This document shows positions 25,629 to 35,725 of a stretch of 64,000 nt of DNA, in pieces. The stretch covers positions 62,001 to 126,000 of the forward strand of contig NW_024882753.1 of assembly GCF_019059575.1 (NCBI RefSeq), given 5' to 3'. Made by a program: the position numbers and the translations under genes. Within the stretch, counting starts at the first letter, position 1. Each line of letters opens with the position of its first letter. This DNA comes from Amphibalanus amphitrite (lineage: Eukaryota; Arthropoda; Thecostraca; Balanomorpha; Balanidae). A model generated the notes under the pieces. That model worked only from the letters and a program-made list of their open reading frames with translations. It was not told the origin of the DNA and searched no databases.

Positions 25629-26974
25629 CACGTTCGCAGTGCCGGCGGATTGCATTTTTGAAAGGGTGGGCAAGATATCGTGGGGGCCTCCCGGCGAAAA
25701 AGGGCCTTTTGTGTATAGGGGCCTCCTAGATCTGGTGAGTGAACCAACGGAGGGGTAAATGTGTACCACCGAAGTAAACCAACTAGCTTAATCTGCTCTA
25801 CAAGCATATTTTTTTCCGCCAGCCAATTCAACGAAAACAAAATTCAAAATTGTAGTCAGCGGCGTGTTTAGAATATCGCGAAGGAGGGGGGGGGGGAGCA
25901 AAGGTTAGGAGGGCGTCACCTCACCCAAGGAGGGCGCCGTATGTACGGTGGCGATATAAAAAAAATCCTTAGCGATCGCTCAGGAGGGGGAGGGGGCGTT
26001 TTTACCACGCCACCAGCTTTTTTTGCGTATGTAAGGAAAGCGGCGACGCGCAGTGCTGCGAAACTTGGTATCGGGTTAATATCACACGCGACAAAAAGGT
26101 TGCAAGCGATTGGCTTGTGGGCACCAAATTTCTTTCGACCATACGTTCTTTAAATGCCGCGCCGAAGTCCCGTAGAATTGTCAAAAAACAACCTTTTTCT
26201 GCTTTTTAGGCACACCTGTTATGCATTCACCATTCGAAGCTTTTCTTGTCCCTTTAGCAAAGTTAGTGGGACAAAAATAAAGGTTGGTGGAGACGTTCTG
26301 CCCATGGGTGACGGTGTAGAAAAAGTTTATTGGTGACGGCATCCACACCAAATCACCGTATCGAATCGACACCGGAGCAAGAGATGCGAAAGCATACAAG
26401 CTCACAGCGAGAATGCAGCAGCATAGCAGCAACAATCTTCAGAAACACCAGCCATGGTTGTAAAATCAATCAGTTAAGACCAAGACGCGTTTCATCCATG
26501 TTAGAGCGTAAATAGCTTTGGTAGGTATATATAGGAGTCGGCATTAATTCAAAGTGTGTCAACCATAAGGGGCTTTTACACCTTAGGAGCATGGGCGGCG
26601 CCACCGGGGGGGACGGGGGGGACAGGTCCCCCGCTATCGAAAGTTAGGGGGGTACAGTACCCCCCTATCGGCGAGGCCCGTTCAATAGTTGATAATAATG
26701 CATTATAGAGCTATCCGTCGCATTTAATGCATCGTTGGTTAATCAAGGCAGGTTCTGAATAAAGATTGCTGTTGGGATGCATCGCAGGGGGTCCTGGCCA
26801 TCTGCAAAAGGTGTGGAGCTGTGATGCCTGTAGTTATAAGGTGATCGGCAGGGCCTCGGGGATCGTGCCCCCGTTTTGGGGCGCCAGGCAGAGTTATTAC
26901 TTATTACATCCCCACCCCACTGCCAGACCCCATTGCCGATAAAACCAAGTTCACTGAAATTCCATAGATTTCCG

Positions 26975-27880
26975 TTACTATACCAGTAAAACGCCTTTTG
27001 GGCGAAGGACGAGCGAGCGAGAGAGTGAGCCCTGCACGTGCAGAAGGGCGAGAGGGTACTTCCAACGGGCTTGTGCAAAGCACCCTTCTAACCGGTCGCT
27101 AGCGGTGTACCAAATTTGAACGCAATCGGCCCAGCCGTTCCTGAGATCTGGAAACGGCATTCTGCACGTGCGCACGTGCAAACGGGGTCCAAAATGACTT
27201 TTGCACGGCACCCTACTAACCGGTCCCGAACAGTGTACCAAATTTGAGCGCAATCGGCCCAGCCGTTCTCGAGATCTGGAAACGCCCCCTGCACGTGCGC
27301 ACGTGCAGTAGCACCCTAACCGCAACACATGGGAATGCATTGCCTGGTGGTTGCCTACCTGTATGCCAAGTTTCAGCGAAATCGCCCCAGTAATTACCGA
27401 GTTACTACAATGGGAACAAATTTGGCACCTCTTATTGTTGTATTTTGCACGTGCAGTGGGGGTCACTCACATAGATGAAGAGTATCCGACCTTTGGTAGA
27501 AGGGATGCAGCTACCCTACAAAAATTACCGCAAGTCAATCGCCCAAGCGGCTGCTGATATATGAGCCTCTCAAAATCACTACTTTTGCAAAACAGCTTGA
27601 ACACCCTTGACTTTTCACGTGGCACGTGCCACGACGGTCACTGAGATGCATCAAAAGTAGTCAATTACGGGGTAGAAGGGATGGGGCTACCTAACAAAAA
27701 AGACCGCAGGCCAATCGGTCCAGCGGTTGCTGAGATGTAAGCCTCTCAAAAGCGTTACAGGCCGGGCCGGGCCGGGCCGGGCCGGGCCGGGCCGCTCATA
27801 CTGAGATTTTTCCGTTATATTGAAAAGACTCACTTCGCTCGCTGCGCTCGCTCGCTCGTAATGAAAATTTTCCATTCCTA
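26975..27880. repeat. Dispersed repeat copy A, with GCACGTGC palindromes
   Basis: Starts with CCAGTAAAACGCCTTTTGGG and an AGCGAGCGAGAG block and ends in CGCTCGCTGCGCTCGCTCGC. Inside, a unit with 'CAATCGGCCCAGCCGTT..GAGATCTGGAAACG' and GCACGTGCGCACGTGC palindromes is repeated two to three times. An inverted partial copy lies at 31150-31845. A (GCCGG)n run lies at 27760-27794. No coding capacity is recognised. Confidence 0.75.
27760..27794. repeat. (GCCGG)n microsatellite
   Basis: About seven perfect copies of the pentamer inside repeat copy A. The corresponding place in copy B (near 31217) has a (GGCC)n run instead, so this spot appears to vary between copies. Confidence 0.9.
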
Positions 27881-29612
27881 ATTAGTCAAATTCAAGCATG
27901 GCAGTTCTACCACAGGAACCATTTGAAATCTATGCCATTTAACCCCAGCACTTGTGGGGAGAAGTGTTCGGATAGATCACAGGCAGGACCAAAAAGCACG
28001 CAGTAGCCCAAGACCTTATAATTGGATATAGCATCGGCTCCCTCTCGTCAAGGGGTTCGATAGCACTCGTTTTTTTTTTTCTGCAAAACTAAGTTCGGTC
28101 GGCGGCCGAACGGCTGGGGGTCTAATCGAGCCCCCATCCCTCCCCTTCTTACGTCAGCGGCTGTGAAAATGCCATTACCAGCTGTTGAAACATGGCAGTT
28201 GCTTTTGCATGAGTGCACGAAAGGGTTTTAGGTCCGTGATACGTGAAAGGTTCTACATGAAAATTGAGATACACCAGCTTATCAAATTGTGCTCATTGTG
28301 GTGCGCTCGGTTTTACCTTGACTAGTCTTTGAATTCTGGGGTGAAACAAACCAGTCAAGAAACCTGTTCCATAAGGAGAGCCACTAATGCTAAAGAGATG
28401 TGGGATGAGGTTTCCAGAGACCTTCATTACCTCCCAAAGGGGGTGCCCCGCCATTTGCCAATCCCTGCTGTAGTTGTTACGATTGGAGGGTGAATATGAG
28501 AACGATGCAGGGCGTGCCAGCTCGATCATGACGAAAACAATGGTGCCGACATCACAGCTCTACTGCCATTTTTGACGAAGTTAATCAACAAGCACCGGAA
28601 TCCTACCCTGGGGCATTTCACCTGCAGAGGTCGCCGGACCTGAGACCCTTTCACTCAATTTTTTTCAACGGTGCATCAACGGTGCATGTGCTCGCTTTTC
28701 CCGCGAAGCTCTTGGCAAGTAAAATCCATCAGAAAGTGTGATCGAATAACGGCTGGTGACCTTCCATGACCTAGCATGGCCTTTTGAGTGACCACCGATG
28801 ACATGACCACTGACGGCTAGCCATTAGCTGCACCCTGCCCGTTGCATATGGATCAGGTGGTGATGTCATGATTCTGAAATTATATTGCAGTTTTGGCGCA
28901 CTTGTCAGAGCAGAAGACATTCCCACTTTTCCTCCATGACTATATGATGGTGAAGCCCTGAAGCTGACCAGACGTAAGATCGAAAATTTGAAAGTACGAA
29001 ACGTAAGAATAGCTGGCACTGCTACTCATACCTAAGCAATTCGCAGCTTGTAGGAAACCAGCTTTGAGTTGGCAAGACTGCAAATTTTGATTTAGAGGCA
29101 AGGATGCTTGAAAAGGTGATCGATCTTAGGTGTCCTAGGATAAGTTTGGAAACGGGATGCACCATTCGATGTGTTTTGGGCCTTGCCAAGTTTCGCGGCG
29201 TTACGTGCCTCGTTTTTTTTTTTTTTTTGCATACACGATCAGTAGGTATCTACTTTTGGGATTTTCGATTTTCGGTCCCCGTCCCCCCCTATCGAAAACC
29301 CGTGGCGCCGCCCCTGCTTAGGAGGGGTGATTTGCGGTCTGGGTGTGTACTTGTGATGAGTTGTGAACTTTTGTACCATTTTGATTTTGTATTATAGGAA
29401 GCTAGCACTGACGAAGATATATGCGAAACGCGTTTGCAAATGCTTTCTTTAATACAGTACCTTTATATTTAAAAAAGTTTCACTTATCTACTCATACATT
29501 TGGTAGGTATACTTCATTCATTGTGCTGAATACACGTTCCATTGTATCAGTTTTCCCAGGCAATGCATCACATTGTGCAAGAGAACGGCTATGCTGGGAA
29601 ATACTTAATTAA

Positions 29613-30619
29613 CCCGCGCACCGACGGGGGGGGCGGATATCCGCCCCCCCCCTGAGGTTTTTCGCGAATAGCGGGAAAACCGCGGCGCGTAGCGCCGCGA
29701 AATTTGGTATGACTATTCCCTTATCAATTTTACACATGGTGTGCAAGTTTGAACTTCCTACCTTTCAAGGTCAGGTCACCAGGTCACTTTGAATGACCCA
29801 ACCTCAAGTCACTTTTTTGCAACTTTGTCACCGTGCCAGAGCTACAGTAGATGTCGGAGGCCTTTGAAAGTCGCAGGATGTTATTAGGTCATTAGTAGCT
29901 ACAATTTGTATATCTCGGAATTTTGATATCGGTGACCTAAGGTCAGGTCAATTTCGCGACCTCCCCATTATAAGTCAATGGGGGAAAAATCAACTCCCTG
30001 TTTTTACCACTAAAACGGGTCGGAATGGCCCCATATACCATACATGACTTCATATACGATCAACCTTCACTACCTTGAGGTCTGTTTTGCTGTTGGGCAG
30101 CTGTGAGGTCATGTGACGTCATCAAAGGTCACCAAAGGTTTTTGGCCAATAACTCCGTACAGGAACAAGATACAGACGCGTGGATGGTCTCATTGTGTTC
30201 AGCTCGTCAAGACGCATCGAATGATATACATGATGACCTCGAGGTCACGTGACCTGAGGTCAACCTTTGACCTTGACCTTTCGAGGTCAACATATATATC
30301 ATTCGATGCGGATTGACGAGAGGATCACGATGATGCCCTTAGTTTGTTCCTACCTTGACTAATTCGAAAGTTATTCGAGAAAAACTCTCTTCATATTTAG
30401 CGCCGCCATTTTGACTTTTTCGACCCCTGTGACGTCATCTTTGACCTGACCTGAAAATGACCTGTGTAAAAATTGTAGATCTTGACCGTGCGTATCCGAT
30501 GCCGTTTACCGCTTGTCGCTATCTTGTTTCGTTCTCGAGATCTCAGGGGGGGGGGCGGTCATCCGCCCCCCCCCCCCCCGTCGGTACTAAGTTGGCGCAG
30601 ACCCCCGTCGGTGCGCGGG
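29613..30619. mobile_element. piggyBac-like MITE, TTAA target site, 18-bp perfect TIR
   Basis: Flanked by TTAA at 29609-29612 and 30620-30623. The termini are perfect inverted repeats CCCGCGCACCGACGGGGG. TTAA duplication with CCC-starting TIRs fits piggyBac-type elements. At 1,007 bp and with no long ORF it is non-autonomous. Its interior is dense in AGGTCA/TGACCT hexamers and has poly-G/poly-C subterminal blocks forming a hairpin (GGGCGGATATCCGCCC). It lies inside the 8-kb hAT-like element. Confidence 0.88.
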
Positions 30620-30635
30620 TTAAGCTTACGAGTAG

Positions 30636-32050
30636 ATAAATGATAGGAGGGCAGCGATCAACAGAGGTCGCCAATAGGTAGATGGGCTGTGATCGGCAGG
30701 ATAGTGTCAATGGTTGAGAGGGCGGAGATCATCAGGAGAGCGCTAAATAGGTAGTAGGGCCCCCGATCAACATTAAACAGGAGGTCGCCAAAAGGTAGGA
30801 GAGCCCCGATCAACATTCGACAGGAAGGCACCAATAGGTAGGCTTGGGTTGCGAACATCGGGAGGGCGCCAATGGGTAGAAGGGCGGAGAATGACAGGAA
30901 AACAGAAACACCAAAAGTTAGAGGGCGTTTTTCCCAAGACGGTGATATTGAATAGGACGTCGTCTGTGAGGAGGAAGGACGCCGATCAACAGGAGGGCGC
31001 TTGTGATCAGATGGGCGGTGATCAACAAGACGGCGCCAATAGGTAGGAGGATGGCTATCAAGAAAAGGACGCCAATGTGTGGAAGGACGGCAATCAACAT
31101 GAAGGCGCCAAAGGGTAGGAGAGCCCCGATCAACATTCGCCAGGATAGCACTAATTACGGAGCGAGCGAAGCGAGCGTAGTCCTTCCTTAGATTAACGGA
31201 AATTTCTGAGTATGAGCGGCCGGCCGGCCGGCCGTGGTCACGCTTTTGCGAGGCTTATATCTCAGCAACCACTTGACCGATTTACACGGGGTAATTTTTG
31301 TAGGGTAGCTTCATGCCTTCTACCAAGTATACGACTATTTCCGATGCATGTGGGTGACCCCTTATGCACGTGCCACGTGCAAAACGAAGAGGTGTCAGTT
31401 TTGTAATTGTTGCAATATCTCGGTAACTACTTGGCCGATTGCGCTGAAAGTTGGCATGTAGGTAGGTACCCATTAGGCACTGCATATCCATGTGCCAGAG
31501 TTGGGGTGCTGCTGCACGTGCGCACGTGCAGGGGTCGTTTCCAGATCTCGAGAACGGCTGGACCGATGGCGCTCAAATTTTGTACACGGTTAGGGACCAG
31601 TTAGTAGGGTGCCGTGCACAAGTCAGTTGGGACCCATTTTGCACGTGCGCACGTGCAGGGTGCCGCTTCCAGATCTCGAGAACGGCTGGGCCGATTGTGT
31701 TCAAATTTGGCACATCACTAGAGACCGGTTAGTATGGTGCCGTGCACAAGTCAGTTGGAGGTACCCCCTCGAAATTTCGTACGTGCAAGGCCCACTCTCT
31801 CGCTCGCTCCGTTAGTTGCCCCAAAAGGCGTTATACTGGTAGTAGTAGGTTGGCGAGCAGCAGGAGGGCGCCAATATATGTAGGAGGCCGTTTATTAAGA
31901 AGTGGGCGCCAATAGGTAGGATGACCACGTCATCAACATTCAACAGGAGGGCGCCAGTATGTAGGAGGGCCCCGAACAACGTGAGGGCGTCAATGATCAG
32001 TAGGGCGATGACCAGCAAGAGGACGCCAATAGATACGAGGATGGCAGAAG
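30636..32050. repeat. Degenerate minisatellite (GGCGCCAATAGGTAGGAGGG units), split by a repeat insertion
   Basis: Irregular ~40-bp units with recurring GGCGCCAATAGGTAGGAG and CCCCGATCAACATTC blocks run from about 30636 to 31150, resume near 31850 and fade by 32050. Repeat copy B interrupts them. They are not coding in any consistent frame. Confidence 0.75.
31150..31845. repeat. Dispersed repeat copy B, inverted relative to copy A
   Basis: Begins with GGAGCGAGCGAAGCGAGCG and ends with CCCCAAAAGGCGTTATACTGG, the complement of the start of the copy at 26975. The GCACGTGCGCACGTGC palindromes and the 'CCAGATCTCGAGAACGGCTGG' block are shared. Being inserted within the minisatellite, it is younger than that array. 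Confidence 0.75.
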
Positions 32051-32289
32051 GTCGGGACACCGATACCAAACCAAATACCAACAATGATCATGTGAAAATA
32101 CCGAAACCGAACCGACTTGGGAATATGAGGAAAATACCAACTTTTACCAAATTCACAACCTCTTTTTCATTGGTGAGGATTCATGGTACCAACAAAATAC
32201 CAAATAAATTAGCCTTGAAATATCAAATACCAAGATGGTATCGGTTTGGTATCGGTATACCCAAAAGTTGGTATCCGATTGACATATCT

Positions 32290-33330
32290 AACATGGAGGG
32301 CCTCCCATGTGCACGGGGGCCTCCTGCATACGTTTAGTTCCTCCTCCGTTCAGGAGACCTCCTCTGTACTCGGAAGGGCCTCCTCTGTACACTACGCGCC
32401 TCCCGTGTACGTGGAGGGCCTCCTATGTGCAAGGGGCCTCCTTCGTATCCGTCACGCCTCCGCTTTAGATGGAGGGCCTCCCTGTGCACGTGGGCCTCCT
32501 GCGTACCTACGTTTCGTTTCTCCTCCGTTCAAGGGACCTCCTCTGTACTCGGAAGGGCCTTCTCTGTATACTACGCGTTTTCTATATGCATGGAGGGTCT
32601 CCCATGTGCACGGGGGCCTCCTGCGTATGTTTCGTTTCTCCTCCGTTCAGGGGCCTCCTCTGTACTCGGAAGCGCCTCCTCTATATACTACGCGCCTTGA
32701 AGCCTTCTCTGTGCATGGAGGGCCTCCCATGTGGACTTTTTTGTCCTCCCAGCTAGCCGTGAGGCTATAGCCGAGGTCCCATGTGGACGTGAGCCTCTTC
32801 TGTATCCGACACGCTTCCGCTTTAGATAGAGGGCCTCCCATGTGCACGGGGGCCTCCTGCGTACGTTTAGTTCCTCATCCGTTCAGGGGGCCTCCTCTGC
32901 ACTCGGAAGGGCCTCCTCTGTATACTACGCGCCTCCTCTGTACATGGAGGGCCTCCCATGTGCAAGGAAGGGGCCTCCTTTGTATCCGACACTCCTCCGC
33001 TTTAGATGGAGGGCCTCCCTGTGCACGTGGGCCTCCTGCGTACCTACGTTTCGTTTCTCCTCCGTTCAGACTTCAGGGGGCCTCCTTCGTACTCGGAAGG
33101 GCCTCCTCTACGGTTTGTCTACTTTGTATACTACGGTTTGTCTATGTGTATGGAGGGCCTCCCATGTGCACGGGGGCCTCCTGCGCACGATTAGTTCCTC
33201 ATCTGTTCAGGGGGCCTCCTCTGTGCTAGGAAGGGCCTCCTCTGTACACGGAGGACCTCCCATTTGCACAGGGGCCTCCTACGTACACATAGTTCCTACT
33301 CCGTTTCTGGGAGGGCCTCTCTTTGCAGGG
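32290..33330. repeat. GGGCCTCC minisatellite with ~536-bp higher-order period
   Basis: Units with GGAGGGCCTCCCATGTGCAC, CGGGGGCCTCCTGCGTACGT and GTACTCGGAAGGGCCTCCTC recur at 60-130 bp spacing. The order of variants at 32294, 32408, 32469 and 32589 recurs at 32826, 32944, 33005 and 33150, an offset of about 532-561 bp. Open frames over 170 codons exist (such as 32842-33549) but encode only the repeat, so they are probably not genes. Confidence 0.85.
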
Positions 33331-33476
33331 ACTGGGAAGTGGGAGGGTCTTCTGTCACGACAGAGCCTCATCTTAACATTGCAAAGTGACCCTGAGGGAA
33401 CCTTCTTTTGCATGAAAGTGCCATTTTTTTGCACGGAAGCCTTTAGCCTCTTTCAAGCATGGCTGGCCCTAAAAAA

Positions 33477-33595
33477 CGGAATAGAGGGCCTGCGGCCCTC
33501 TATTCCGAGCAAAGGGCCTCCACCCAGAACAGGGTGGGCAAAAAGATAGTTTTGCCCACCCTGAGATTTTTCAGGGTGGGCAGCTGCCCACCCTG
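33477..33595. repeat. Three successive perfect hairpins near the right end of the 8-kb element
   Basis: 33477-33507: 14-bp stem CGGAATAGAGGGCC, 3-nt loop. 33530-33563: 14-bp stem CAGGGTGGGCAAAA, 6-nt loop. 33572-33595: fully palindromic 24 bp built on CAGGGTGGGCAG. The last two share the GGGTGGGCA block that is also near the left end of the element, so they are likely subterminal transposon structure. Confidence 0.9.
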
Positions 33596-33626
33596 CCCCC
33601 CGGAATCCGCCGCCCCTGCACGTTCG

Positions 33627-35708
33627 TATGTCTTGCCTTGCCAATTTACGCTGTCACAGAGGGGCGGATGGGATGAAGCGGAGTTACCGTTCCTTTGGTG
33701 TAAGGTATTCAAGGTTGAAGGTAAGTTCTGGCATGATGACGAATGTTGAAGGTTTGCGCATTGTTAACGGCATATATTTTCTTAGGATGTGGGATTTCAT
33801 TCCACATTGAAATTATCCACACACTTCCACGATTTCTGACTTCCAAACCCCTTGGTTTTGCTGCCCGTTCCCACTGCATTTGGCCGCTCTAAAATCTTAA
33901 TATCAGCTTTGAACTAAAATGAAAATAAAGACTTCTTTTTTCTTTTTTCAAGTCTAATAAATTTATTTTGAATTTTTTAATTACAAAAACTATTAACAAA
34001 ATTGATATTTTGATCTGACATCGAAACAACGAAAGCAGTTCAAACTATAGCCGCTAGTCGCGCTAAAAATATCAAGGAAGTGCAGAAGCCGAACGAGTAA
34101 ACTGAGATGAACCGAAGTGCAGAATTTTTGTGGTTGGTCGTCGACGAATCTGCTCGGTCGTCGGCGATATTTTGTCGTTTGAAGGCTAATTTGAAGGTTA
34201 CTGAAGCCATATTTGTTTCAAGCCAATTCTTGGACCGATCGAAGGTACGTCGAGAGCGATTACAACCCGAAGATCAGTGGACGAAGTCCTTCAAGTGACC
34301 TCTGTCACTGCGCCACATTATGCACCCATACGTGACTGAAGCAATTTTGTGAGGATTTTGTGATTCAGCGCTTCCATTTCCTGTTGTGTTTCGTCAGAAA
34401 GATACGATGGAATTGTTTTAAATTTAAGATATCTGTTTTTCACTTAAATATAATTAGGATCAAATAGTTCAGATCTGCTGATATTTGTTGAGATAGGTAT
34501 GCCATGTGTAATGTGTATTTTTGATGGATTTCCTATTTTCTTAATGGCATTGGTGCTGTTAAAGGCATGAAATCAGCTAAAATCAATGATCAAAAGTCAT
34601 GGTTAAAGTTTGAATGCTGCTTCAGTTTCAGTCAGCTGTTTCTTCGGAAACCTAGTGGCCTGTTTCGTGATTGGTCTTGACCTGGTCCTCTTCTATGATG
34701 AACTTCCTTATCTTATCCTGAGAACCGACATCACACACCAAGTACAATTTGTATAAGCATTGACACATTAATTTAATAATGTTTTATTAATGATATCAAT
34801 CAATTAACTAATTGATAAATAGCTGGATAATCATACTCTACTGCTACCTTAATATCAATTTAGTGCTTTTTGGACCCAGCCCTTGAGTTCAAAATCTTTT
34901 GAAGCCAATCACCCTTCAACTTGAGATTATCTTACACAATGATCTGTGAACTGTGGAGGTGTTTTGCAAGCACCAATCAGGAAGCCATGATTTTCCAATG
35001 TAGAGGTACAGACCACTTTATCATTACAAACTGCTATTTTGGTATTGATGGTGTCATTAATTGAGCTTTTTTTCTTTTGGGAAGGGTGACATTGAAAAAT
35101 GTGACTTGTAAAACTTACTAATTAATAAGTTCAGCTAGAGGGGTCCTCACTCTAACCTAGGCAGTAGGTAGCTACTAAACTCATTTGATGTAATGCAAAC
35201 AAACCTGGATTCTTGAGCCTGGCCAGCTTGCTGGTTTTCAAGTTTCTTGCTAGTAGGTTATTCATTGATGCTGATAAATTATAGATGCATGTTGCCTCTG
35301 GTATTCTCTGTTACTTTAGGCAGTATATGTACTACTTATGCATGCTTTATGTGTAGTTAGGTGCTTTATGTATATCTTAGAGACTTTAGGCCCAGATATA
35401 CTTGGAGCAGTTTCAAGGAAATGAGCTGTTAGCCATTTAGTGGGCTTACTCTATTCTCATTGGTACCTTTTCATTTACATTTAGCAGAAGATAAGCCTTT
35501 CCCTTTGAAAATATGTATATGCAAACAATACTTTGATAGACACATCTTAAAATGTGTTCAATGCATTCAGTATAGGTAATTTGTACAGTTATTCCCTGTG
35601 TCCTTGTTTGATGCAGTCTCTTGCAGCAGATACCCAACAAAAGATCATGATGAGCCTTCATTGTGCCTTCATTATCAGTGCCTTCATTGCCCGGCCCCTC
35701 CCCCTCAG
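33627..35708. other. AT-rich intergenic DNA before the FAM122/PABIR gene
   Basis: No coding exon or recognisable repeat is seen. The base composition is clearly more AT-rich than the genes. It may hold the promoter and a 5' UTR exon of the downstream gene, but none could be placed. Confidence 0.4.
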
Positions 35709-35725
35709 TTTTGAGAGCTGCCACA

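Larger units (their letters stand above)
26590..29316. mobile_element. Nested hAT-like element, 8-bp TSD CTTAGGAG
   Basis: The left end CATGGGCGGCGCCAC and right end GTGGCGCCGCCCCTG are inverted, followed inward by shared CTATCGAAA and GGGGGGACGGGG-type blocks. The direct repeats CTTAGGAG at 26582-26589 and 29317-29324 are identical. It sits inside the larger hAT-like element and itself contains another repeat (26975-27880). No transposase could be recognised in any frame. Confidence 0.82.
25637..33618. mobile_element. ~8-kb composite hAT-like element, 8-bp TSD CACGTTCG
   Basis: The left end reads CAGTGCCGGCGGATT and the right end, complemented, CAGGGGCGGCGGATT. Both continue into GGGTGGGCA blocks. 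Perfect 8-bp direct repeats CACGTTCG flank them (25629-25636 and 33619-33626). Short CAG-starting, GGCGG-rich TIRs with an 8-bp TSD are typical of hAT transposons. The left subterminal region has GGGGGCCTCC blocks like the minisatellite near the right end. No intact transposase ORF is visible, so it is called non-autonomous. It carries several nested elements listed separately. Confidence 0.82.

Noticed and set aside
32246..33549. Long plus-strand open frames (174 and 235 codons) as repeat-protein genes
   Set aside because: They are products of the GGGCCTCC minisatellite, open in more than one frame, without a promoter or splice context, inside a transposon-like element.
33477..33595. Bacterial-type intrinsic terminators
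   Set aside because: The stems are strong, but this is a eukaryotic genome and they lie at a transposon end.
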